8,544 nt of DNA from an uncultured Solirubrobacteraceae bacterium (lineage in GTDB: Bacteria; Actinomycetota; Thermoleophilia; Solirubrobacterales; Solirubrobacteraceae), in contig CADCVT010000348.1 of assembly GCA_902806215.1 (NCBI GenBank), forward strand, positions 1-8,544, in the 5' to 3' direction. Positions 1-5,408 of the stretch are shown here, one piece after another (within the stretch, counting starts at the first letter, position 1; each line of letters opens with the position of its first letter). The notes beneath the pieces were generated by a model. It saw only the letters and a list, made by a program, of their open reading frames with translations, was not told the DNA's origin and ran no database searches. Both the position numbers and the translations under genes were made by a program.

Positions 1-170
1 GGGATCGCGCGCGCCATGCCGCGGGTCGTGGGGTTGTCCACCACCTCCACGGTCTCGCCGATGCGGTGGAGGCCGAAGGCGCGGACGGTGCCGCGCGTTC
101 GCTGGGTGTAGCTGATGGGGCTCTTGCGGAGGGTGACGCGGAGCCGCGCCGCGCTGGGATCAGCGGTCAT
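1..170 (-). CDS. rpmD: 50S ribosomal protein L30, N-terminal part (partial)
   Basis: Translation from the ATG at 170 gives 56 residues before the window ends, without a stop. It begins MTADPSAARLRVTLRKSPIS and shows the L30 landmarks LRVTLRKSPI (10-19), RGTVRAFGLHRIGETVEV (26-43) and DNPTTRGMARAI (45-56). L30 is a small 50S protein of about 60 residues; with an eight-residue leader, only a few residues should be missing. The gene lies in its canonical spc position after rpsE, overlaps it by 11 bases, and has a perfect AGGAGG nine bases upstream. L30 is absent from some bacterial lineages, so its presence is a mild taxonomic clue. The expected next gene, rplO, would lie past the left edge. Confidence 0.93.
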   Translation of the reverse strand, partial: MTADPSAARLRVTLRKSPISYTQRTRGTVRAFGLHRIGETVEVVDNPTTRGMARAI

Positions 171-699
171 CGACGGGTGCCTCCTGCGTGGTCGGCTGTC
201 CCGGGATCACGCTGCGGAGCGGCTTGCCGCGACGCTGCGAGAGCTCTTCGGCGCTGTGCAGACCGCGCAGCGCCTCGAGGGTCGCGCGGACCACGTTGAC
301 CGGGTTCGTCGAGCCGAGCGACTTGGACAGGATGTCGCGCACGCCGGCCGCCTCGACGACGGCACGCACGGAGCCGCCGGCGATCACGCCGGTGCCCTGC
401 GACGCCGGCTTGAGGAGCACCGTGCTCGCGCCGTACTGCTGACGCACCTCGTGCGGGATGGTCGTCCCCACGAGCGGCACGCGGACAAGGTTCTTCTTCG
501 CGTCCTCGACGCCCTTCCGGATGGACTCGGGGACCTCGCCCGCCTTGCCGAGGCCCGCGCCGACGCGGCCCTTGCCGTCACCGACGACGACGACCGCGCT
601 GAAGCTGAAGCGGCGCCCGCCCTTGACGACCTTGGCGACGCGATTGATCTGGACCACACGCTCCTCGAGCGTGAGCTTGGAGGGATCGATCCTGGCCAT
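160..699 (-). CDS. rpsE: 30S ribosomal protein S5
   Basis: This gene encodes a 179-residue S5, slightly longer than the usual 165-170. S5 lies at the mRNA entry channel with S3 and S4 and influences decoding accuracy. The core shows LEERVVQINRVAKVVKGGRR (11-30), the loop linked to spectinomycin action in VVKGGRRFSF (24-33), FSAVVVVGDGKGRVGAGLGKA (33-53, two blocks), IPHEV (81-85), LLKPASQGTGVIAGGSVRAV (95-114), ILSKSLGSTNPVNVVRATLEAL (123-144) and a family-typical RGLHSAEELSQRRGK (145-159). The last 15 residues are a weakly conserved tail. The nearest AGGAGG (714-719) is 14 bases from the ATG, a long spacing. The 3' end overlaps rpmD by 11 bases and contains its Shine-Dalgarno. Confidence 0.98.
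   Translation of the reverse strand: MARIDPSKLTLEERVVQINRVAKVVKGGRRFSFSAVVVVGDGKGRVGAGLGKAGEVPESIRKGVEDAKKNLVRVPLVGTTIPHEVRQQYGASTVLLKPASQGTGVIAGGSVRAVVEAAGVRDILSKSLGSTNPVNVVRATLEALRGLHSAEELSQRRGKPLRSVIPGQPTTQEAPVDDR
180..185 (-). promoter_or_regulatory. Shine-Dalgarno for rpmD inside rpsE
   Basis: AGGAGG on the minus strand lies in the last codons of rpsE, nine bases before an ATG at 170-168. It decides the rpmD start and shows that the 11-base overlap of the two genes is real rather than a wrong start call. Confidence 0.85.
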
Positions 700-717
700 G
701 GGTTGCTGTGGTTCCTC

Positions 718-1080
718 CTAGAACTCGAGCCCGGCCTCGCGGGCGGCGTCGGCGAGCGAGCGCACCCGGCCGTGATAGCGGAAACCGGCGCGGTCGAAGA
801 CGACCTGCCCGACGCCGGCGGCACGGGCGCGCTGAGCGAGCAGGGTCCCGACGGCGCGAGCGTCGTCGGTCTTGGTCCCCGTCGCCGAGCGCAGCTCGGG
901 CTCGAGCGACGACGCGTACGCGAGCGTGTGCCCGGTCGTGTCGTCGATCACCTGTGCGTATATCTGGTTGATGCTCCGGAAGACGGCCAGCCGCGGCCGC
1001 GCCACCGTGCCCTCGACACGGAGGCGGAGACGTTCGTGACGCTTCTTGCGGGAGGCGCTGCGGCTGCTGGCCACGGCCAT
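718..1080 (-). CDS. rplR: 50S ribosomal protein L18
   Basis: This gene encodes a 120-residue L18, the usual length. L18 binds 5S rRNA together with L5 and anchors it in the central protuberance. The N-terminus is basic (SRSASRKKRHERLRLRV, 6-22) as in the family. RPRLAVFRSINQIYAQVIDD (28-47), HTLAYASSLEPELR (51-64) and VVFDRAGFRYHGRVRSLADA (93-112) are the conserved core, and the end AAREAGLEF is the family standard. It begins after a 73-base gap from rplF, the longest in the window, with its own AGGAGTAGGA ribosome binding region. The TAG stop is 18 bases before rpsE and is part of the TAGGAGG that may serve as the rpsE ribosome binding site. Confidence 0.98.
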   Translation of the reverse strand: MAVASSRSASRKKRHERLRLRVEGTVARPRLAVFRSINQIYAQVIDDTTGHTLAYASSLEPELRSATGTKTDDARAVGTLLAQRARAAGVGQVVFDRAGFRYHGRVRSLADAAREAGLEF

Positions 1081-1086
1081 GACTGT

Positions 1087-1096
1087 TCCTACTCCT
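1087..1096 (-). promoter_or_regulatory. Shine-Dalgarno region for rplR
   Basis: The minus strand reads AGGAGTAGGA just before rplR. AGGAG lies 11 bases and AGGA six bases before the ATG at 1080. The doubled purine motif, right after a hairpin, gives L18 its own initiation site in the only sizeable gap of the block. Confidence 0.7.
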
Positions 1097-1099
1097 CTC

Positions 1100-1129
1100 G
1101 ACCGGGCTCGCGATGACGCGGAGCCGGCC
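1100..1129 (-). other. GC-rich hairpin upstream of rplR
   Basis: On the minus strand two 13-base arms (1117-1129 and 1100-1112) can pair over 12 positions around a TCAT loop, with one bulged C on each arm and one G-U pair. The inner four pairs are CGCG/CGCG. It ends four bases before the AGGAG of rplR. There is no U-tract, so simple termination is unlikely; it could slow ribosome loading or be a processing site. Confidence 0.5.
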
Positions 1130-1130
1130 C

Positions 1131-1145
1131 GACCCTCACGGGGTC
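1131..1145 (-). other. Short hairpin after the rplF stop
   Basis: On the minus strand GACCC, a five-base loop CGTGA, then GGGTC form a five-base-pair stem, eight bases after the rplF TAA. No U-run follows, so it does not look like an intrinsic terminator. It may mark an mRNA stability or processing element; this is inference. Confidence 0.5.
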
Positions 1146-1153
1146 ACTGTCGA

Positions 1154-1705
1154 TTACTTCTTGCCGCCGATCTTGCCGGCCTTGCCGGCCTTGCGACGGA
1201 TGACCTCGCCGGAGTAGCGCACGCCCTTGCCCTTGTAGGGCTCCGGCTTGCGCATCTGGCGCACCTTGGCCGCCATGTGGCCCACCTGCTCCTTGTCGTT
1301 GCCGACGACGGCGAGGCGCGTCGGCGTCTCGACCTCGAAGCTGATGCCCTCCGGCGGCTCGATCTCGATGGGATGGCTGTAGCCGAGGTTCAGCTGCAGC
1401 CGCTTCCCGACGAGCTGGGCGCGGTACCCGACACCCGTGATCTCGAGCCCCTTGCGGAACCCGGTCGTGACGCCCGCGACCATATTCGCGACGAGCGTGC
1501 GGGTCAGGCCGTGGAGCTCGCGTGCGCGCTTGTCGTCGGTGGGGCGCTCGACGCGCAGCACGCCGTCCTCACGGACGACGTTGAGCTCCGGCGCCAGCTC
1601 CCGGGAGAGCTGGCCGCGGGGACCCTTGACGGTGATGAAGTGGCCGTCCAGCGTCACGTCGACGCCGGTGGGCACGGGAATGGGCAGGCGGCCGATGCGG
1701 GACAT
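1154..1705 (-). CDS. rplF: 50S ribosomal protein L6
   Basis: This gene encodes a 183-residue L6, close to the usual 176-180. L6 lies near the factor-binding site at the base of the L7/L12 stalk and is made of two similar domains. Visible are MSRIGRLPIPVPTGV (1-15), FITVKGPRGQLSREL (23-37), ARELHGLTRTLVANMVAGVT (61-80), GFRKGLEITGVGYRAQLVG (82-100), LNLGYSHPIEIEPPEGISFEV (105-125) and the signature PEPYKGKGVRY (154-164). The last residues form a Lys/Gly run (KAGKAGKIGGKK) encoded in part by a 9-base tandem repeat. The ATG follows rpsH by six bases, with GGTAGG upstream. Unlike its neighbours the gene is followed by a 73-base gap. Confidence 0.98.
   Translation of the reverse strand: MSRIGRLPIPVPTGVDVTLDGHFITVKGPRGQLSRELAPELNVVREDGVLRVERPTDDKRARELHGLTRTLVANMVAGVTTGFRKGLEITGVGYRAQLVGKRLQLNLGYSHPIEIEPPEGISFEVETPTRLAVVGNDKEQVGHMAAKVRQMRKPEPYKGKGVRYSGEVIRRKAGKAGKIGGKK
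1172..1194. repeat. 9-base tandem repeat in the 3' end of rplF
   Basis: On the plus strand the unit CTTGCCGGC occurs twice in a row at 1172-1189 and is followed by a partial third unit (CTTGC). It encodes part of the KAGKAGK tail of L6. Because the unit length is a multiple of three, gain or loss of a copy would keep the reading frame. Confidence 0.7.
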
Positions 1706-1711
1706 GGCGGC

Positions 1712-2110
1712 CTACCAGACGTAGGCCAGGACTTCACCACCGAGCTGGGCCTTGCGAGCCTGCGAGCCGGTCATGATCCCCTGGCTCGTGCTGACGATGA
1801 CGATGCCGAGGCCGCCGAGCACGCGCGGGATGTCGGTCTTGCCGGCATACACGCGCAGGCCGGGCTTGCTGATGCGCTTCAGCCCGGACACGACGGGGGC
1901 CTTGCCACCGACGTACTTGAGGCGGATCTGGAGGTACGCACGAGGGCCGTCGCGGGTCTCCGCGACGTCCTCGATGAAGCCCTCCTCCTGGAGGATCCGC
2001 GCGATCTCGCGCTTCGTGCGCGAGGCGGGGACGAGCACGTCCGTGTGGCGCGCGCGACTCGCGTTGCGGATCCGGGTGAGCATGTCTGCGATCGGATCGG
2101 ACACGTTCAT
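1712..2110 (-). CDS. rpsH: 30S ribosomal protein S8
   Basis: This gene encodes a 132-residue S8, standard length. S8 is a primary 16S rRNA binder in the platform of the 30S subunit and, in E. coli, also the translational repressor of the spc operon. The start MNVSDPIADMLTRIRNASRA is diagnostic. The middle has VPASRTKREIARILQEEGFI (27-46) and LKYVGGKAPVVSGLKRISKPGLRVY (64-88, two blocks). The C-terminal RNA-binding signature STSQGIMTGSQARK (107-120) is intact, followed by the usual GGEVLAYVW end. The start lies four bases after the rpsN stop, with only a weak GGTGA-like ribosome binding site. Six bases follow before rplF. Confidence 0.98.
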   Translation of the reverse strand: MNVSDPIADMLTRIRNASRARHTDVLVPASRTKREIARILQEEGFIEDVAETRDGPRAYLQIRLKYVGGKAPVVSGLKRISKPGLRVYAGKTDIPRVLGGLGIVIVSTSQGIMTGSQARKAQLGGEVLAYVW

Positions 2111-2114
2111 CGGT

Positions 2115-2300
2115 TCACCAGCTCGACTTCGTGACGCCCGGCAGCTCCCCCTGCAGGGCGCGCTCCCGGAAGCAGATGCGGCACAAGGCGAACTTGCGCA
2201 TGTATCCCCGGGCGCGGCCGCAGACGAAGCAGCGGTGGTAGGCGCGAACCTCGAAGCGCTGTGTGCGCTTCGCCTTCGCGATCATCGATTTCTTGGCCAT
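2115..2300 (-). CDS. rpsN: 30S ribosomal protein S14, type Z (zinc-binding)
   Basis: This gene encodes a 61-residue S14 of the short, zinc-binding type (sometimes called rpsZ), in contrast to the longer zinc-free S14 of about 90-100 residues. S14 is in the 30S head and contacts 16S rRNA and S3/S19. The N-terminus MAKKSMIAKAKR is typical, and the zinc motif is complete: C24xxC27 (CFVC) and C40xxC43 (CRIC). The C-terminus ELPGVTKSSW is the family standard. The type-Z protein in the operon means this organism keeps a zinc-dependent copy here; a zinc-free paralog elsewhere, common in zinc-limited bacteria, would have to be sought outside the window. Thirteen bases separate it from rplE, with an AGGGGAA site, and four from rpsH. 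Confidence 0.98.
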   Translation of the reverse strand: MAKKSMIAKAKRTQRFEVRAYHRCFVCGRARGYMRKFALCRICFRERALQGELPGVTKSSW

Positions 2301-2313
2301 GCTGCTGGTTCCC

Positions 2314-2856
2314 CTAGCTCGCGAACGGCATGCCGAGGAGCTCGAGCAGCCTCTTGGATTCCTCGTCGGTGCCGGCGGTGGTGACGACCGTCACCTCCAG
2401 GCCGCGCAGCCGATCGACCTTGTCGTAATCGATCTCCGGGAAGGCGAGCTGCTCGCGGAGACCCAGCGAGTAGTTGCCGCGCCCGTCGAACGAGCGTGCC
2501 GGCACGCCGCGGAAGTCGCGGATGCGCGGCAGCGCCACGGTCGTGAGGCGCTCCAGGAAGTCCCACATCCGCTCGCCGCGGAGCGTGACCTTGGCGCCGA
2601 TCGCGTTCCCCGTCCGGAGACGGAACTGCGCGATGGAGCGCTTGGCGCGCGTGACGATCGGCTTCTGGCCGGTGATCGCCGTGAGGTCCCCGAGCGCGGC
2701 GTCGAGCGCCTTGGCGTTCGAGAGCGCCTCGCCGAGGCCGATGTTGACGACGACCTTGCTGAGACGCGGCACCTGCATCGGGTTCGCGTACCCGAACTCC
2801 TTCTGGAGCACGGGCACGACCTCTTCCTGGTAACGCCGCCGCAGATCGCCGCTCAC
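2314..2856 (-). CDS. rplE: 50S ribosomal protein L5
   Basis: This gene encodes a 180-residue L5, the usual length. L5 binds 5S rRNA in the central protuberance and touches P-site tRNA and S13. Landmarks are the N-terminal RYQEEVVPVLQKEFGYANP (8-26), VPRLSKVVVNIGLGEA (29-44), ITGQKPIVTRAKRSIAQFRLR (61-81, split at 80), GNAIGAKVTLRGERMWDFL (83-101), LPRIRDFRGV (109-118), FDGRGNYSLGLREQLAFPEI (123-142) and a C-terminal VTVVTTAGTDEESKRLLELLGMPF (155-178, two blocks). The start is GTG: it overlaps the rplX TGA as GTGA and has an AAGGGGGTG purine run about six bases upstream. In E. coli S8 represses the spc operon by binding mRNA at the rplE start; I cannot confirm a matching site here. Confidence 0.97.
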   Translation of the reverse strand: MSGDLRRRYQEEVVPVLQKEFGYANPMQVPRLSKVVVNIGLGEALSNAKALDAALGDLTAITGQKPIVTRAKRSIAQFRLRTGNAIGAKVTLRGERMWDFLERLTTVALPRIRDFRGVPARSFDGRGNYSLGLREQLAFPEIDYDKVDRLRGLEVTVVTTAGTDEESKRLLELLGMPFAS

Positions 2857-3320
2857 GAGCGCACCCCCTTCGAAGCGCGTTCGCCGCGGTCGAGCGCCGA
2901 CGCGCAGTGCGTGCAGACGCGCATCCGCGCCCCGGTCTCCAGCTCGGTATGCCGGACACGGGTCGGGACCCCGCAGTTGGGGCAGACGATCATCACGTTG
3001 CTGGCGCTCATCGGCTGAGCGACCTCGAGGATGCCGCCCTGCTGCACGCGAGGCTGTCGATCGGTCCGGCCCTGACGCGTCCGCGGCTTGGTGTGCCGCT
3101 TGGCGATGTTGAGCCCATCGACGACGACGCGCGTGTAGGAGTGCGCCTTGATGCGCTTCCAGGCGCCGCGCACCTTGGCGCTGCCGACCGGGTCCGTGAG
3201 GACACGCTCGACCTCGCCGCGCTTGCCGGCGTCCTTGCCGGTCAGGACCACGACGACGTCGCCCTTCCGGATCTCTGGCTGCTTGGTCCGCCGGATGGCG
3301 GCCCGATCACTGATGGCCAT
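2853..3320 (-). CDS. rplX: 50S ribosomal protein L24, long zinc-ribbon-bearing form
   Basis: This gene encodes a 155-residue L24; common bacterial L24 is about 100-105. L24 is an assembly initiator for the 50S subunit that binds 23S rRNA near the tunnel exit. The KOW core is visible as IRKGDVVVVLTGKDAGKRGEV (17-37), and the later conserved parts are VVVDGLNIAKRHTKP (65-79), QGGILEVAQPMSASNVM (94-110). Extra length comes from an N-terminal leader (about 1-14), a longer stretch around residues 43-60, a basic insert GRTDRQPRVQ (84-93) and a C-terminal tail. Two CxxC pairs, C113/C116 (CPNC) and C136/C139 (CTHC), could hold a zinc ion; some bacterial L24 proteins keep these cysteines and others have lost them. 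A GGAGGTG at 3330-3336 lies nine bases upstream. The stop overlaps the rplE GTG by three bases within GTGA. Confidence 0.95.
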   Translation of the reverse strand: MAISDRAAIRRTKQPEIRKGDVVVVLTGKDAGKRGEVERVLTDPVGSAKVRGAWKRIKAHSYTRVVVDGLNIAKRHTKPRTRQGRTDRQPRVQQGGILEVAQPMSASNVMIVCPNCGVPTRVRHTELETGARMRVCTHCASALDRGERASKGVRS

Positions 3321-3323
3321 CGG

Positions 3324-3692
3324 TCACAGCACCTCCGGCGCCAGCGACACGATCTTCATGTAGTTCTTGTCGCGCAGCTCGCGCGCGACGGGACCGAAGA
3401 TGCGTGTGCCGCGGGGATTGCCCTGGTTGTTGATGAGGACGGCCGCGTTCTCGTCGAAGCGGATGTAGCTGCCGTCCGGCCGCCCGAACTCCTTGTTCGT
3501 GCGGACCACGACGGCGCGCACGACGTCGCCCTTCTTGACGGCGGCGTTCGGGATCGCCTGCTTTACGCTGGCGATGATCACGTCACCGATGCCGGCGACG
3601 GTCTTCTGCGAACGGCCCATGACGCGGATGCACTGGATCGTGCGCGCGCCCGTGTTGTCGGCGACCTTGAGGCGGCTCTGGGGCTGGATCAT
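3324..3692 (-). CDS. rplN: 50S ribosomal protein L14
   Basis: This gene encodes a 122-residue L14, exactly the family length. L14 lies on the intersubunit face of the 50S subunit next to L19 and is the landing site of the silencing factor RsfS. Conserved stretches are MIQPQSRLKVADNTGAR (1-17), CIRVMG (21-26), GDVIIASVKQAIPNAAVKKG (36-55), VVRAVVVRTNKE (57-68), RFDENAAVLINNQGNPRGTR (78-97) and the C-terminal IFGPVARELRDKNYMKIVSLAPEVL in two blocks from 98. In many bacteria rplN opens the spc operon behind its own promoter; here it overlaps rpsQ by four bases (ATGA), leaving no room for a separate intergenic promoter. Three bases separate its stop from rplX. Confidence 0.98.
   Translation of the reverse strand: MIQPQSRLKVADNTGARTIQCIRVMGRSQKTVAGIGDVIIASVKQAIPNAAVKKGDVVRAVVVRTNKEFGRPDGSYIRFDENAAVLINNQGNPRGTRIFGPVARELRDKNYMKIVSLAPEVL
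3330..3336 (-). promoter_or_regulatory. Shine-Dalgarno for rplX
   Basis: GGAGGTG on the minus strand sits in the last codons of rplN, nine bases before the rplX ATG at 3320. It supports the longer N-terminus of this L24, which adds residues before the conserved KOW core. Confidence 0.75.
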
Positions 3693-4063
3693 GCGGGGGC
3701 CGCCTCGGTGTCCGCGTCATCCGTGCGCGGCAGATGCGCCGCGTGGATCGCCTCCGTCGTGGCCGCCTCCTCGGAGACGATCGGCTCGCCGGCGCCCTCG
3801 CCGGCACGCTGCACGATCTCGACCAGGCGCCAGCGCTTGGTGGCGCTGAGCGGCCGGGACTCCTCGATGCGCACGGTGTCGCCGACGTGCGCCTCGTTGC
3901 GCTCGTCGTGTGCCTTGAACTTCGTGGTCAGCCGGATCACGCGCTTGTACAGCGGGTGGCGCGAGAGGCGCTCCACGGACACGACGATCGTCTTGTCCAT
4001 CTTGTCCGAGACGACCCGCCCGACCTTGGTCTTGCGCTTGGTCTGCGCTGTTGCTTCCGTCAT
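3689..4063 (-). CDS. rpsQ: 30S ribosomal protein S17 with C-terminal extension
   Basis: This gene encodes a 124-residue S17, about 40 residues longer than the usual 80-90. S17 is a primary 16S rRNA binder with an OB fold. The core is clear: KTKVGRVVSDKMDKTIVVSV (11-30), HPLYKRVIRLTTKFKAHDE (36-54), VGDTVRIEESRPLSATKRWR (60-79) and LVEIVQRA (80-87). From about residue 85 the sequence turns into a low-complexity tail rich in Ala, Glu and Thr, with net negative charge (GEGAGEPIVSEEAATTE... ending in DDADTEAAPA). Such a tail contrasts with the basic core and is probably disordered and solvent-exposed; its role is unknown. The start overlaps the rpmC stop by four bases (ATGA) and the stop overlaps the rplN ATG in the same way, joining the S10 and spc blocks. 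Confidence 0.96.
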   Translation of the reverse strand: MTEATAQTKRKTKVGRVVSDKMDKTIVVSVERLSRHPLYKRVIRLTTKFKAHDERNEAHVGDTVRIEESRPLSATKRWRLVEIVQRAGEGAGEPIVSEEAATTEAIHAAHLPRTDDADTEAAPA

Positions 4064-4296
4064 GACCGTCCCTTCCCTGCCCCGGCGGCGACCGCGGCGC
4101 CGCCGCTCTCGACCTGGCGCTCGGTCATCACGGTCAGGATCCGTGCGATGCGGCGGCGGGTGAGCGGGAGCTGGCTGTAGTCCTCCAGCTGCCGCGTGGC
4201 GAGCTGGAAGCGCAGGTCGTAGAGGTGACGCTTCGCGGCCGAGAGCTCGTTCACGAGCTCCGCGTCACTGAGGCCGCGTACTGCCTTGATATCCAT
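4060..4296 (-). CDS. rpmC: 50S ribosomal protein L29
   Basis: This gene encodes a 78-residue L29; the family is usually 60-70. L29 is a small helical hairpin near the tunnel exit, next to L23, and contributes to the site where nascent-chain factors bind. The two helices are seen as LSDAELVNELSAAKRHLYDLRF (about 9-30) and LPLTRRRIARILTVMTERQ (43-61), with the family's LRFQLATRQLE segment (28-38) between them. The residues after about 62 are a short Gly/Ala-rich tail (SGGAAVAAGAGKGRS) without clear homology. The ATG overlaps the rplP stop by one base, and the stop overlaps the rpsQ start by four bases (ATGA), so it is tightly coupled on both sides. Confidence 0.96.
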   Translation of the reverse strand: MDIKAVRGLSDAELVNELSAAKRHLYDLRFQLATRQLEDYSQLPLTRRRIARILTVMTERQVESGGAAVAAGAGKGRS

Positions 4297-4733
4297 CAGT
4301 GGCCGTCCTGCTGGGCGTCGACGGCGCCCTCACGCACGATGAACTTGACGTCGACCGGGAGCTTGTGGCTCGCGAGGCGCATCGCCTCGGCGGCCTCGGC
4401 ACGCGGCACGCCGGCCAGCTCGAACAGGATCCGGCCCGGCTTGACGACCGCGACCCAATGGTCGGGCGCGCCCTTGCCGGAGCCCATGCGGACCTCGGCC
4501 GGCTTCTTGGTCACCGGCTTGTCCGGGAAGATGCGGATCCAGATCTTGCCGCCGCGCTTGATGTAGCGGGTCATCGCTCGTCGCGCGGACTCGATCTGGC
4601 GGCTCGTGATCCAGGCCGGCTCCTCGGTCATCAGACCGAAGTCACCGAACGCGATCGTGTGGCCGCCCTTGGCGACGCCGCTCATGCGGCCGCGCATCAC
4701 CTTGCGGTGCTTGACGCGCTTGGGCATCAACAT
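4296..4733 (-). CDS. rplP: 50S ribosomal protein L16
   Basis: This gene encodes a 145-residue L16, slightly longer than the usual 136-140. L16 helps position the A-site tRNA and is a late-joining protein of the 50S subunit. The start MLMPKRVKHRK is the family standard, followed by RGRMSGVAKGG (14-24), ITSRQIESARRAMTRY (42-57), GGKIWIRIFPDKPVTKKP (61-78) and MGSGKGAPDHWVAVVKPGRI (83-102). R82 next to MGSGKG corresponds to the arginine hydroxylated in E. coli L16 (R81). The last 8-10 residues are an unconserved polar extension. The Shine-Dalgarno is a G-run (GCGGGGGCC) in the end of rpsC. The TGA stop shares one base with the rpmC ATG. Confidence 0.98.
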   Translation of the reverse strand: MLMPKRVKHRKVMRGRMSGVAKGGHTIAFGDFGLMTEEPAWITSRQIESARRAMTRYIKRGGKIWIRIFPDKPVTKKPAEVRMGSGKGAPDHWVAVVKPGRILFELAGVPRAEAAEAMRLASHKLPVDVKFIVREGAVDAQQDGH

Positions 4734-4736
4734 CGG

Positions 4737-5405
4737 TCAGGCCCCCGCAACGCCGGCGGCTTCGCGCGGCGCCTTGCGCTCGGGCATCACGTCGCCGCGA
4801 TAGACCCAGACCTTGACGCCGATGCGCCCGTAGGTCGTGTGCGCGTGCACCTGGCCATAGCTGATGTCCGCGCGCAGCGTGCCGAGCGGGATCCGGCCTT
4901 CCTTCTCCCACTCGCGGCGCGCCATCTCCGAGCCGCCGAGGCGACCCGCGACGGCGATCTTCACGCCCTTCGCGCCTGCCTTCATCGTCCGCTGCACGGC
5001 CTGCTTCATGGCCTTCTTGAAGGCGATGCGGCGCGACAGCTGCTGCGCGATGTTGATGGCCACGAGGTACGCGTCGAGCTCCGGCTGGCGGATCTCCTTG
5101 ATCTCCAGCTTGACCTTGCGGCTGGTGAGCCGGCCGATCTGCTGGCGGAGCGCCTCGACGTTGGCGCCGCCCTTGCCGATGACGATGCCCGGCTTCGCCG
5201 TGTGCACCGTGACAGTGACGTGGTTGATGCCGCGCTCGATCTCCACCTGGCTGACGCTCGCGTTCGCGAGCCGGCGCGTGACCAGCTGGCGGATCGAGAT
5301 GTCCTCCTTGAGGAGGTCGGTGTAGCCCTTGTCGGCGTACCACTTGGCATTCCACGTGCGGGAAACGCCCAGGCGGAAGCCGTAGGGGTGGACCTTGTGT
5401 CCCAT
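4737..5405 (-). CDS. rpsC: 30S ribosomal protein S3
   Basis: This gene encodes a 222-residue S3, within the usual range. S3 is in the 30S head at the mRNA entry tunnel and takes part in unwinding mRNA. The N-terminus MGHKVHPYGFRLG is diagnostic and is followed by WNAKWYADKGYTDLLKEDI (18-36). The KH domain shows HTAKPGIVIGKGGANVE (68-84) with the GxxG loop G77-K-G-G80. The C-terminal domain carries GAKGVKIAVAGRLGG (144-158), LRADISYG (177-184) and TTYGRIGVKVWVYRGDV (190-206). Basic residues K130, K131 and K134 fall where E. coli has the helicase-linked R131, R132 and K135. A GGGAGG lies eight bases upstream. The stop is three bases before the rplP ATG. Confidence 0.98.
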   Translation of the reverse strand: MGHKVHPYGFRLGVSRTWNAKWYADKGYTDLLKEDISIRQLVTRRLANASVSQVEIERGINHVTVTVHTAKPGIVIGKGGANVEALRQQIGRLTSRKVKLEIKEIRQPELDAYLVAINIAQQLSRRIAFKKAMKQAVQRTMKAGAKGVKIAVAGRLGGSEMARREWEKEGRIPLGTLRADISYGQVHAHTTYGRIGVKVWVYRGDVMPERKAPREAAGVAGA

Positions 5406-5408
5406 GCT

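Noticed and set aside
1100..1145. Intrinsic terminator between rplF and rplR
   Set aside because: The hairpins are not followed by a run of U on the minus strand, and the downstream genes have no visible promoter of their own.
2850..2861. Small hairpin CGCT-CGTG-AGCG with the rplE GTG start codon in its loop, a possible S8 control site by position
   Set aside because: The stem is only four pairs and lacks the features of the S8 rRNA site that I know; in such GC-rich DNA it is likely to arise by chance.
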